Shown: positions 1 to 10,725 of the stretch, one piece after another
How positions within the stretch are numbered: position 1 is the stretch's first letter
Layout of the letters: each line of letters opens with the position of its first letter
DNA from: Planctomycetaceae bacterium
GTDB taxonomy: Bacteria; Planctomycetota; Planctomycetia; Isosphaerales; Isosphaeraceae
DNA: 11,877 bases
Assembly: GCA_019232645.1 (NCBI GenBank)
Contig: JAFANO010000386.1
Location: 1 to 11,877, forward strand
Direction of reading: 5' to 3'
Translations under genes and position numbers: made by a program
The notes under the pieces: generated by a model
The model's database searches: none
Told to the model about the DNA's origin: nothing
The model's input: only the letters and a program-made list of their open reading frames with translations

Positions 1-34
1 GGCCCGCCAACACCCCTCCAATCATCCGAGCCCG

Positions 35-56
35 GCGCACCGATGAACCGGTGCGC
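35..56. repeat. perfect 8-bp inverted repeat (hairpin)
   Basis: GCGCACCG at 35-42 is the exact reverse complement of CGGTGCGC at 49-56, with a 6-base spacer. No T-tract follows on either strand, so it is not a standard intrinsic terminator. Its function is unknown, and chance is possible in GC-rich DNA. Confidence 0.45.
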
Positions 57-544
57 ACCGTCGGCGGGTCGCCGCCACTCCAGGCCACGCCCGAAGCGGG
101 TGACGAGGGACCGGCCACCTGCCACGTGCCCGTGGTCTCAGATCGCTCGGAGCGTGGGAGCGGCTCGGGGTCCAGCATCGGCCATGACTCTCGGAACGGG
201 GGAGGACTTCCCCAGAGGACACATCCATGCGGCATGCGAGATGCGCAGGGGGACGCGTAAGATAGGCGCATGCAATCGCGTCCGCACCATCCGTACTATA
301 GGCTCCGCGAGTCCGAGTGTCAATCGTGCCGCTGCTGGGGATGCGAAATTCCACACAAAAGCGACGTCTTCGCAACTTTCCTCATTCAGAACAGCGGGTC
401 TAACATCCAGGTTCACGAATCCCGGTCTCCCCCGGCATCTTCGAGACGCGACGCGCCCGGCGACCGATCATATCAGGAGCCAAGGCATTATGTATGCGCG
501 GAGGGTGCCACTCCCGATCTCCCTCTGGTCGATTCGGATTGTCA

Positions 545-565
545 GAGACGACCGCGCGTCGTCTC
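545..565. repeat. perfect 8-bp inverted repeat (hairpin)
   Basis: GAGACGAC at 545-552 pairs perfectly with GTCGTCTC at 558-565 around a 5-base loop (CGCGC). It lies about 190 bases beyond the stop of the phosphoesterase gene. No T-tract follows. It could protect a 3' end or be a protein-binding dyad. Confidence 0.5.
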
Positions 566-566
566 A

Positions 567-588
567 CCTCACTCAGACCTCACTCAGA
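567..588. repeat. 11-bp tandem duplication
   Basis: CCTCACTCAGA occurs twice in perfect tandem (567-577 and 578-588), one base after the hairpin at 545-565. No function is evident; simple slippage duplication is the likely origin. Confidence 0.6.
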
Positions 589-753
589 TCATCGAGCCAA
601 GAGCGGATCCGTCTCGCAAATGCAAATCGGCCAGGGAGACTCTCGGCGTGAAAATGGCACCTCGTCTCCGAAACAAGGTGTAAGGATGGATGAATGGACC
701 ATCTCTCGATCGTGAAGGGTCGTTGAAGGGGCAGGAACCAGGGCTGGGTGCAA

Positions 754-1938
754 TCATGCAAGCGTGTGTCTCTTCCAGTGGAGGCTGAACGCGTCGAACG
801 GCTCGGCGGGAGGGTTGCCGTCGAAGGGGACGACGAAGTACTCGCACGCGAGCGTCTCCTTGTCGATCGTAAGCCGCAGAAACCCGGGCTGGGTGTCGTT
901 GTACGACTCGAGGGTAACGCCCTCGGCCAGCGTCTGGAATGGTGTCCGGATCTTCTCGTTGTCGGGCTGGGTCTGGAGCTTGTGCATCAGCTTCTCGGTG
1001 TTGGCGTAGCCGCCGGCCCCGGCGACGACGTAGGGGATGTGGCGGGCGCCGACGGTCCTCGTGAACCGCTGGTAGCTATGGACGTGCCCTGAGAAGACGG
1101 CGTCGGGGAACCGGCCGGTCGTCGTGATGGCGCGATCCAGGGCGATCCCGATGTCGGGCGATCCGCCGTGGGGCCGGTCGAGCGAGTACGGAGGGTGATG
1201 CACGGCGACGACCAAACACTTCTCGGGCGAGGCGGCCTTCAACTGGTCCTGCAACCACTGCTTCTGCTCGTTCATCCCCCGGCCGTCGAGCGTCCCGTCC
1301 ACGTTGGAATAGAGCCCGATGATCGTCACGAAAGGGGCGTCCAGTGTCCAGTAGACGTAGGGCTGGGTCATCGTGTCGCGCCAGCTCGTGACCGGTCGCG
1401 GCTCGGTGTCGCAGAAGTTCTTGATGAAGCCCGTCAGCGAGGGCTCGGTGTCGGGCTCGTCCCCGGACTGCACCCGCGTGTCCCCGTCGTGGTTGCCGGG
1501 GATGGCGAAGATGTACGGCTGATAATACTGATAGGGCTCGTAGAATTCCGTGGGGTAGAGCGCGCTCTGACCGTTGAAGTAGATGACATCGCCCAGGTGA
1601 AAAAGGAAGGAAGGCTTGTGTCCTTTGTCCGCCGCGTCGCACTGGGCCTCCATCTGCATGGCGATGGCCTCCTGGACGTCCGTGCCATGGACCCCGCCGG
1701 TGTCGCCGACGGCGTGGAAGACGATCCGGCCCGCGTCGTTGATCGGTTCCTCGGGCATGATCACGCGCAGGGGTAGCTTCAGGTTCTGCAGGTTCGTCAG
1801 GGGGGGCGGGATGAACCGTGGGTTCTCCTTGAACGGAGCGATGGGGTCGCCGAATCCTCGCCTCGGCTTGGGTTGCCGCTGCTGGCTTCGGTGGAGGTCG
1901 TCGAGGCGCGGGTGGCTGAGATGGGGGTGAGACGGCAT
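754..1938 (-). CDS. purple-acid-phosphatase-like metallophosphoesterase
   Basis: Predicted metal-dependent phosphoesterase of the calcineurin fold, 394 residues. The five motifs appear in order with the purple acid phosphatase spelling: GDTG (D79), GDVIY (D117, Y120), GNHD (N149, H150), a V-H-H motif (H247 or H248) and GHVHSYQR (H285, H287). In that family the tyrosine of GDxxY binds the ferric ion and the other residues hold the second metal (family knowledge). The substrate is not predictable. No signal peptide is seen: the N-terminus is basic and proline-rich, so a cytoplasmic location is inferred. I chose the ATG at 1938 because GGAG (1946-1949) lies 7 bases upstream. In-frame ATGs at 1953 and 2058 have no such site and would add non-conserved sequence. 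The gene stands alone, 903 bases beyond cbbX, and is probably a separate unit. Confidence 0.85.
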   Translation of the reverse strand: MPSHPHLSHPRLDDLHRSQQRQPKPRRGFGDPIAPFKENPRFIPPPLTNLQNLKLPLRVIMPEEPINDAGRIVFHAVGDTGGVHGTDVQEAIAMQMEAQCDAADKGHKPSFLFHLGDVIYFNGQSALYPTEFYEPYQYYQPYIFAIPGNHDGDTRVQSGDEPDTEPSLTGFIKNFCDTEPRPVTSWRDTMTQPYVYWTLDAPFVTIIGLYSNVDGTLDGRGMNEQKQWLQDQLKAASPEKCLVVAVHHPPYSLDRPHGGSPDIGIALDRAITTTGRFPDAVFSGHVHSYQRFTRTVGARHIPYVVAGAGGYANTEKLMHKLQTQPDNEKIRTPFQTLAEGVTLESYNDTQPGFLRLTIDKETLACEYFVVPFDGNPPAEPFDAFSLHWKRHTLA

Positions 1939-1968
1939 CGAGAGGCTCCACATCGTCGGGCCGACGGA

Positions 1969-1988
1969 TGCCCGGGAAGGTCCGGGCA
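1969..1988 (-). promoter_or_regulatory. hairpin in the phosphoesterase 5' leader
   Basis: TGCCCGG (1969-1975) and CCGGGCA (1982-1988) form a perfect 7-bp stem with a 6-base loop, 31 bases ahead of the chosen ATG at 1938. It could shape the leader mRNA. It is too far from the start codon to hide the GGAG ribosome site directly. Confidence 0.35.
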
Positions 1989-2644
1989 GATCGTTACGCA
2001 CGCGCTGGTTTGAACAACCAGGGGAAGCAACACTATCGCCGACCGAACCCGACCGCAAACCTTTTCCGGCGATCGAGGAAGCCTTTATGGCTAAATTAAG
2101 AAATCATGAAGCCCGCTCGCGAGGCCGACTGGGACCATGAGGTCGGCACGCCCCGCGCCTCGAGTGACAATGGATAAGGGTCGCTGGCCCGAGCCCGGCG
2201 GCCGACCGGACCGGGGCCTTGCCCGACTCGCCGATAAGACCAAGCCGGGTTGGTTGCGTCGAGTCTTCGACGACTCACCATCAATCGGGTGTGGGAGAGA
2301 TCATGGGCAGCCTCGCTCTGGGGGTCTGGTGCATCTTCGCCGACTCGACGCACCTGACTCGGCTGCCGATCCTGCCGGTTGAGGAGAGCGGAATTCGCGC
2401 TTCGCGGGATCCCGACCGTCCGTGACGTAGACCCATGCCGAATCACGGCGATGGAGGACTGAAATCCTTCACCGCTCGCCGAGGCTCCGATCCTTGAGAT
2501 CTGTCAGGCGCCATCCCTGGGTGTGCCACCTGCCTTGTCGGTACGACGCGTGCCGAACCACACCCGTATGCAGGGTTCAGGGGGCGGGACGCCGGTGACT
2601 CGGGGGTCGTGGTCACTTCGTGATTCTCTCCCTGTCGCGTCCCC

Positions 2645-2664
2645 GTCAAGCCCGGCTCCTTGAC
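2645..2664. repeat. perfect 6-bp hairpin in spacer
   Basis: GTCAAG at 2645-2650 pairs with CTTGAC at 2659-2664 around an 8-base loop. It lies about 180 bases beyond the cbbX stop codon. No U-tract follows on the minus strand. Purpose unknown. Confidence 0.35.
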
Positions 2665-2841
2665 GACCGCTGACGCGCCGCACCGGTACCTTTCCAAGGG
2701 CACTGATTTCGCCGATGGAGGCAGCCTCGACCCGCTACGCCCCAATGATGCATCCCCCACCTGATGAAGATGAGGTGGAGTTGATCCCGACCTCCCAGCC
2801 TGCGCACGCACGACATTCCTGGGAGGTGAAACATACCCGGA

Positions 2842-3789
2842 CTACGACAGGAGCCGCCCAGGTGTTTCATTCGCCGGGTTGGAGTCGGCGGTAGTGATTC
2901 CGCCCTGAAACACCCTGCTCTGCCGGATATCGTCGGCGTCGATGCGCGCCAGCTCCTCGCGCGAGACCACGCCTCCCTGTCGGATCAGTCGGCCGGCCTG
3001 GCGCAGCTTCGCGCGGTCGATCGCGTTGCGGACGCTGCGCGCGTTGGCGAAGAGTGGCTGCTGGACCCGCAGCGCCAGGTATTCGGCGAACACCTTCCGA
3101 GACTCGTCATCGAACGAGTACATCTGCTGACTCAACATCAGCTCGGCGATCTCCATCAGCTCGTTCAGCGAGAAGTCCGGGAAGTCGATATGGTGCGCGA
3201 TCCGCGAGCGAAATCCCGGGTTCGACTGGAAGAAGGTGTCCATGCGCTCCTTGTAGCCGGCCAGGATCACCACCAGGTCGTCGCGCTGGTTCTCCATCAC
3301 CTGGAGCAGCATCTCGATCGCCTCCTGGCCGTAGTCGCGCTCATTCTCGGGGCGGTAGAGGTAGTAGGCCTCGTCGATGAACAGCACGCCGCCCATCGCC
3401 TTCTTCACGATCTCCTTGGTCTTCGGCGCGGTGTGGCCGACATACTGGCCGACCAGGTCGTCGCGCGTCGCCACCACCAGATGGCCCTTGCGGACATAGC
3501 GCAGATGATGCAGGATTTTCGCCATCCGCACCGCCACGGTGGTCTTGCCGGTGCCGGGCCGGCCGGTGAAACACATGTGCAGCGTGGGCCGCTCGGTGCT
3601 CAGTCCAGACTGTTCGCGGAGCCGCGCGATGAGCAGCAGCGAGGCGATCTCGCGGATGCGCGTCTTGACCGGCGCCAGCCCCACGAGGTCGCGGTCCAGC
3701 TCGTCGAGGATCGGCTGGATGTTCGACTCGCGGTAGACCTCGTCGAGGTCGATCGATGTCTTTTCGACAGTCACTTCTTCTAAACTCAT
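2842..3789 (-). CDS. cbbX: red-type RuBisCO activase CbbX (AAA+ ATPase)
   Basis: Hexameric AAA+ motor that reactivates inhibited red-type RuBisCO by threading the C-terminal tail of the large subunit through its pore (family knowledge). The protein has 315 residues, about the usual length. Visible elements: Walker [10 protein letters not shown] (K82), the pore-loop segment LVGQYVGHT (Y116), Walker B VLFIDEA (D139, E140), an arginine-finger region NPGFRSR (R194, R196) and a sensor-2 region NARSVRNAI (R251). The last 20 residues are divergent and look flexible. The ATG at 3789 begins a CbbX-like N-terminus; its ribosome site is weak (a GCGAGACG stretch only). It is third in the cluster, 122 bases after cbbS, and its spacer carries a long stem (3833-3897). 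Its presence confirms that the RuBisCO is red-type, since green-type enzymes use other activases. Confidence 0.95.
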   Translation of the reverse strand: MSLEEVTVEKTSIDLDEVYRESNIQPILDELDRDLVGLAPVKTRIREIASLLLIARLREQSGLSTERPTLHMCFTGRPGTGKTTVAVRMAKILHHLRYVRKGHLVVATRDDLVGQYVGHTAPKTKEIVKKAMGGVLFIDEAYYLYRPENERDYGQEAIEMLLQVMENQRDDLVVILAGYKERMDTFFQSNPGFRSRIAHHIDFPDFSLNELMEIAELMLSQQMYSFDDESRKVFAEYLALRVQQPLFANARSVRNAIDRAKLRQAGRLIRQGGVVSREELARIDADDIRQSRVFQGGITTADSNPANETPGRLLS

Positions 3790-3832
3790 AAGCGTCTCGC
3801 CCGTCCCAAGAGTTCAGGCACTCGGACCAGGA

Positions 3833-3897
3833 GACAAGGAGCGCGCGGTACAATCACACCCCGCAGATCCATCCCAGCCTTTCCGCGTCTCCTTGTC
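3833..3897 (-). promoter_or_regulatory. long stem-loop between cbbS and cbbX
   Basis: GACAAGGAG at 3833-3841 pairs with CTCCTTGTC at 3889-3897, and CGCG at 3842-3845 continues the stem with CGCG at 3884-3887. Only one base (3888) is bulged, giving 13 pairs around a 38-base loop. No U-tract follows in the direction of transcription, so it is not a classical terminator. In the mRNA it begins about 15 bases after the cbbS stop and ends about 43 bases before the cbbX start. A role in protecting the cbbLS message or lowering cbbX expression is inferred. Confidence 0.6.
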
Positions 3898-3911
3898 CCG
3901 CTGTCCAGGGA

Positions 3912-4334
3912 TCAAGACTCGTAGCGCATCCCCTCCGGCCGGTCCGTCGCGTATGCATGGATCGTGTACTTCACCACCCGGTCTTCGAACTCCTGGCGCT
4001 CGACGCGGAAGCCCGGCTCCTCCTTCGGCCGCTGGACGATGAAGCTGAGCGCGGTGGTCTGCCGGCCGAAGCGCCGATCATAGCCGTTGACGCGGACGTA
4101 GTGGTTGGGGAACGCCTCGCGACAGCGGTTCAGCTCGAACATGACCGCCGCCGGGTCCTTCATGTCGAACATCGGGAGATCCCACAGATCCCAGTAGACG
4201 TTGCGCGGGTGCGGGTCGTCCGTGTACTCGATCGAGATCGGCCAGTCGTTGTCCAGGCAGTACTGCACCTGTGCCTTGATATCGTCATCGGTGAAGTCGG
4301 GCAGGTAGGAGAAGGTGCCCTGGGTAATTCTCAT
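3912..4334 (-). CDS. cbbS: RuBisCO small subunit, red-type form I
   Basis: Small subunit that caps the L8 core of form I RuBisCO in the carboxysome-free cytoplasmic enzyme (L8S8). At 140 residues it has the length of the red-type (IC/ID) proteins. It starts with [12 protein letters not shown], continues with AQVQYCL (21-27), the diagnostic [12 protein letters not shown] segment (36-48), a CR-x-x-P-x-H-Y-RVN-D region (71-86) and LSFIV-RP-EEPGF-RQE (96-115). Residues from about 108 to the end form the C-terminal hairpin extension typical of red-type small subunits, and the internal loop near 41-45 is short, as expected. GAGGT at 4340-4344, 5 bases ahead of the ATG, supports the start. It lies 571 bases after cbbL, much farther than usual, and an AT-rich stretch just upstream could hold its own promoter. 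Confidence 0.95.
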   Translation of the reverse strand: MRITQGTFSYLPDFTDDDIKAQVQYCLDNDWPISIEYTDDPHPRNVYWDLWDLPMFDMKDPAAVMFELNRCREAFPNHYVRVNGYDRRFGRQTTALSFIVQRPKEEPGFRVERQEFEDRVVKYTIHAYATDRPEGMRYES

Positions 4335-4365
4335 CGCGGACCTCGTTGAAGGTGAGAGGAAAGTA

Positions 4366-4410
4366 GGTGACCGGAAAAAATTACCAGATCACCTTATAAC
4401 TCTTGTCTAG
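4366..4410 (-). promoter_or_regulatory. possible cbbS promoter region (AT-rich)
   Basis: Read on the minus strand this stretch holds TAGACA (five of six bases of a -35 box) and TATAAG (five of six of a -10 box), but they are too close together to form one promoter. A GGTGA / TCACC dyad (4366-4370 and 4389-4393) flanks a run of six A/T. It lies some 30 to 75 bases ahead of the cbbS start. This is suggestive only. Confidence 0.25.
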
Positions 4411-4452
4411 GTTATTGCTCTTTCCTCATCGCAAATCCTTTGGCAGGTAAAA

Positions 4453-4506
4453 GGGACAATAAGAAGACGGGAGAACCGGTTCCGTTTTACGGTCTTCCTT
4501 TGTCCC
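4453..4506. repeat. imperfect 54-bp inverted repeat in the cbbL-cbbS spacer
   Basis: GGGACAA (4453-4459) pairs with TTGTCCC (4500-4506); after a small internal loop GAAGAC (4463-4468) pairs with GTCTTC (4492-4497). The interior contains the 10-bp palindrome GAACCGGTTC (4473-4482) and the small hairpin CCG-TTTTA-CGG (4482-4492). It may be a structured RNA, a protein-binding site or a remnant of a small mobile element. Confidence 0.5.
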
Positions 4507-4834
4507 CACCCCATCATGAAGCCATGGCCTCTGGCCGTGCGACCCGAAGCGCTACGAGCGATCCGGCATGCCTCTGGGCTTGGCCCCTCGTTCGGGAGAT
4601 AATTCCGATGGGCCCGCAGTGCTTCGGGGACGAGAGAGAGGCCGCCGCTCGGAGGCGCGCCGAAGAAACGCCCGCGGGGGCCGGCCCGAGACGGCGACCA
4701 TATGTGAGGCATGAGTCAGATGAACTCCCCGCCCCTATTGGGGGCTTCCTGACGGAATCGGCCTGCTCGGGGGGCCCTCCTGATCCCTTGGCCTCTAGCC
4801 GAGGTTGGTCATTTCGAGGCGATCCAGAGAGGGT

Positions 4835-4857
4835 ACCCGCCCCTTTCGGAGGCGGGT
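4835..4857 (-). terminator. strong hairpin just after cbbL (terminator- or processing-like)
   Basis: In the minus-strand transcript, ACCCGCC and GGCGGGT form a 7-bp G/C stem; a U-G and a C-G pair can extend it to 9 pairs with a CGAAA loop. It begins about 49 bases after the cbbL stop at 4906. The downstream sequence is pyrimidine-rich (ACCCTCTCT) but lacks a true U-tract, so partial termination or 3'-end protection is more likely than full termination. Confidence 0.45.
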
Positions 4858-4905
4858 GGCGCCGCGCTGATTGCCCTTGTCAGAGGAGACTTCTCGGGTC
4901 GCCTC

Positions 4906-6441
<1,536 letters not shown>

Positions 6442-6477
6442 ATAATACAAATATGAGATCATGCAAAACCAATCCGG

Positions 6478-6512
6478 CGCATCGCTCGGATGCGACTCGA
6501 GCGTTTCGCATC
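6478..6512 (-). promoter_or_regulatory. mutually exclusive hairpins in the cbbL leader
   Basis: The central GATGCG (6489-6494) can pair perfectly with CGCATC on either side (6478-6483 or 6507-6512). A third stem, CGCTCG (6483-6488) with CGAGCG (6498-6503), competes with the first at one base and crosses both, so it could only coexist as a pseudoknot. Such overlapping partners are the hallmark of attenuators and switches, although GC-rich DNA produces them by chance as well. Confidence 0.35.
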
Positions 6513-6591
6513 GCCGATTTCCCAGCCGATGACATTCATGCAACCATCCAGGTGGCGATCGCTGGCTCGGGAGACCCTCGTCATCGAAGTC

Positions 6592-6625
6592 TTGACGTAA
6601 GTCAAATCGATTCAAACGCGAATCG
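6592..6625. promoter_or_regulatory. two adjacent dyads downstream of the cbbL promoter
   Basis: TTGAC-GTAA-GTCAA (6592-6605) is a perfect 5-bp dyad. Three bases further, CGATTC (6608-6613) and GAATCG (6620-6625) form a perfect 6-bp dyad with a 6-base spacer. Both lie 40 to 70 bases downstream of the -10 box at 6663-6668. They may be operator sites or leader hairpins. Confidence 0.4.
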
Positions 6626-6662
6626 GCTGTCGGGTTGAGCAAGAAGTGTCGGATGTGGTGCC

Positions 6663-6671
6663 ATTATAGCA
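6663..6671 (-). promoter_or_regulatory. extended -10 promoter, probably for cbbL
   Basis: The minus strand reads TGCTATAAT: a perfect -10 hexamer with the TGn extension that can replace a -35 box. TTGACG occurs only 12 bases upstream, too close to serve as a normal -35. A start near 6656 would give a cbbL leader of about 300 bases. No gene lies between it and cbbL, which makes cbbL the natural target. Confidence 0.55.
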
Positions 6672-7009
6672 GCGGAGGTTCGTCAAGAGAATATTCCCGT
6701 AAGTCGGGAGAAAATGATGTCCCAGAAGGACGGCAACCGTTTTTTTGCAAGTCCTGCAGTTCACGCCTGTTGTGTCGTGAATGTCCGGATCGATTCGCGG
6801 TCCCTCGTCTTAGCCGCGCGAGCGATCTCCGATGTCTGAAGCGGTCGCTCCGGAGTGAGCCGCTCGAGGGCGGTCCTGGGGACGAATTCGAGGATGCGCA
6901 ACGAAACCTATTATTTTACTGGACCTTACGGGAATCCAGGTGCCATTCAATGTATGGACCCCTCTCCGGGTTGCCCCCTGTCCCAGGTCTCAACGTCCCT
7001 CGATCCCCA
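6672..7009. other. spacer downstream of the secreted-protein gene
   Basis: About 340 bases with no supportable gene. A T7 run at 6739-6745 follows ACGG-CAA-CCGT on the plus strand, resembling a weak intrinsic terminator in that direction, but no plus-strand gene leads into it. Another small stem, TCCCG / CGGGA, lies near 6697-6711. The plus-strand frame at 6635-7084 begins with TTG and lacks a ribosome site. Confidence 0.45.
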
Positions 7010-7621
7010 TCACGGGTGCGGGCGCGGATAGGGATAGGGGACCGGGTAGAGGTAAGCGGGGGGAGGCTGTTGATATGCGCCTGACCCCGGTGCCCGTCCC
7101 AGGAGGCTCTGCGAGGGAACGCCCGGTGACGACCTGCCGAAGAGGTTGGGGCTGCTGATGGAGAGGCCCGACCGGGTGCTCGATGGGCCGGAGTAGGCGC
7201 TGGAGTAGCCGCGGAGGGGTTCGAGGAGGGGGCGGACGCCGCCGAGTCCCCCACTGTCGCGGATCCCGGCGCCCGTATTGGGGCCGCCCACGGCCAGGTT
7301 CTCGGCGAGGATGGCCGTCGCCAACTCCGAACCGCTCCGGGCCCGGACCTCCTTGACGTACGCCCGATAGCCCGGGTAGGAGCCCCTCATGACCGCGAGC
7401 CACTCGTCCACCGCGGGGGTATATTCCGATTTGCGGAGGTCGTACGCCTGGAATCGGAAGGTGTTGAGCGGGTCGCGCCGATCGAACCAGAAGGCCACCT
7501 TGTACTCCGGCGGCCTCGGCGCGGCGGTCGGCGGGGGATCGGCCTCCGATGCCGAGGTTTCCATGACGGCCATCGCCAGCCCAGCGACGATGGTCCGGCC
7601 GATGTGCGCGGGACGGGTCAT
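7010..7621 (-). CDS. small exported protein of unknown function
   Basis: Not recognised. The product has 203 residues from the ATG at 7621, where AGGAG (7629-7633) lies 7 bases upstream. It begins with a signal-peptide-like segment: basic MTRPAHIGR, a short hydrophobic stretch TIVAGLAMAVM and a likely cleavage after SASEA. The mature part opens proline-rich (PPPTAAPRPP), then has a compact, conserved-looking block at about 37-86 with AFWFDRRDPLNTF, YDLRKSEYTP and YPGYRAYVKEV. The second half is rich in Gly, Ser and Pro and ends in Tyr-Pro repeats (PPPAYLYPVPYPYP), suggesting an extended, surface-exposed tail. An alternative ATG at 7699 overlaps the uvrA stop as ATGA and would add 26 polar residues ahead of the signal; I prefer 7621, but coupling to uvrA is possible. 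No catalytic motif is visible. Confidence 0.75.
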   Translation of the reverse strand: MTRPAHIGRTIVAGLAMAVMETSASEADPPPTAAPRPPEYKVAFWFDRRDPLNTFRFQAYDLRKSEYTPAVDEWLAVMRGSYPGYRAYVKEVRARSGSELATAILAENLAVGGPNTGAGIRDSGGLGGVRPLLEPLRGYSSAYSGPSSTRSGLSISSPNLFGRSSPGVPSQSLLGRAPGSGAYQQPPPAYLYPVPYPYPRPHP

Positions 7622-7695
7622 GGCGTCGCTCCTGTCCTGGACCCTCCTCGGCGGCTCCGAATCGAGGGAAGTCTCGCCACGATCGTGATCCTGGC

Positions 7696-10515
<2,820 letters not shown>

Positions 10516-10575
10516 TGCGAGGACGACTCCTCCGTCGGTTGCTCGATCCTGTCCGGCAAACTACCTAGCTTACCG

Positions 10576-10619
10576 CCCCGGGCCAGCCTCCCGCAAGCCA
10601 GCCACCTGGCCTTCCGGGG
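10576..10619. terminator. large hairpin between the phosphoesterase gene and uvrA
   Basis: CCCCGG (10576-10581) pairs with CCGGGG (10614-10619) and GCCAG (10582-10586) pairs with CTGGC (10606-10610), interrupted by a 3-base bulge; the loop is 19 bases. It lies in the 210-base spacer upstream of uvrA. It may end or slow transcription from the phosphoesterase gene, but it lacks a U-tract. Confidence 0.35.
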
Positions 10620-10725
10620 ACGCAGGGACAGCTCCCGATCGATCAAGCCAGGGGCATTTCGGCCTCAAAGATCGGCAAGGAACGGAGGAATCCGCCCAAC
10701 AGGTTCTCTCGCCGCGTCCCTCTGC

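Larger units (their letters stand above)
1..753. other. gene-free stretch at the left edge
   Basis: No reading frame here has a good ribosome binding site, recognisable domain or coding-like codon use. The open frames on both strands are rich in Arg, Ser and Pro, as random GC-rich frames are. The stretch lies downstream of the phosphoesterase gene that ends at 754. It holds two perfect hairpins (35-56 and 545-565) and one short tandem repeat (567-588), listed separately. No clear U-tract terminator for the phosphoesterase gene was found. Confidence 0.6.
1939..2841. other. long spacer between cbbX and the phosphoesterase gene
   Basis: About 900 bases in which I see no supportable gene. Frames at 2137-2382 (plus) and 2443-2811 (minus) lack ribosome binding sites and resemble no known protein. 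Several perfect short dyads occur: 1969-1988, 2005-2021 (CTGGTT / AACCAG), 2257-2272 (CGTCGA / TCGACG, loop GTCT) and 2645-2664 (GTCAAG / CTTGAC). No transposase remnant or flanking inverted repeats were recognised. It may hold the phosphoesterase promoter, a structured RNA or a decayed element; the sequence does not decide between these. Confidence 0.5.
4335..4905. other. unusually long cbbL-cbbS spacer
   Basis: 571 bases without a supportable gene. The part next to cbbL is GC-rich and contains a strong hairpin (4835-4857) and a small one (4731-4745, GCCCC / GGGGC). The middle carries a long imperfect inverted repeat (4453-4506). The part nearest cbbS, about 4370-4460, is AT-rich and could hold a promoter. 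The minus-strand frame at 4407-4712 has no ribosome site and no domain, so I did not call it. Confidence 0.6.

Noticed and set aside
43..651. 202-codon plus-strand frame in the left gene-free stretch
   Set aside because: No ribosome binding site, random-looking Arg/Ser/Pro composition, and competing open frames of similar length on both strands.
1168..1776. 202-codon plus-strand frame opposite the purple-acid-type phosphoesterase
   Set aside because: Antisense to a gene with five conserved motifs; no ribosome site or domain.
2443..2811. 122-codon minus-strand frame between cbbX and the phosphoesterase gene
   Set aside because: No ribosome site, no hydrophobic core or motif, and low-complexity Pro/Arg/Ser content; kept only as part of the unexplained block.
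4407..4712. 101-codon minus-strand frame in the cbbL-cbbS spacer
   Set aside because: No ribosome site, no domain, and its end overlaps the inverted repeat and AT-rich stretch; no sign of an inserted gene.
6681..6686. TTGACG as the -35 box for the cbbL promoter
   Set aside because: It is only 12 bases from the TATAAT box, too close for sigma-70; the extended TGn motif explains the promoter better.
6730..6745. Intrinsic terminator on the plus strand (ACGG-CAA-CCGT followed by a T run)
   Set aside because: The core stem is only 4 bp and no plus-strand gene leads into it.
6635..7084. 149-codon plus-strand frame with a Cys-rich start that hints at a zinc finger
   Set aside because: TTG start without a ribosome site; the cysteines do not form spaced CxxC pairs beyond one CKSC and one CREC, and the frame runs into the 3' end of the secreted-protein gene on the other strand.
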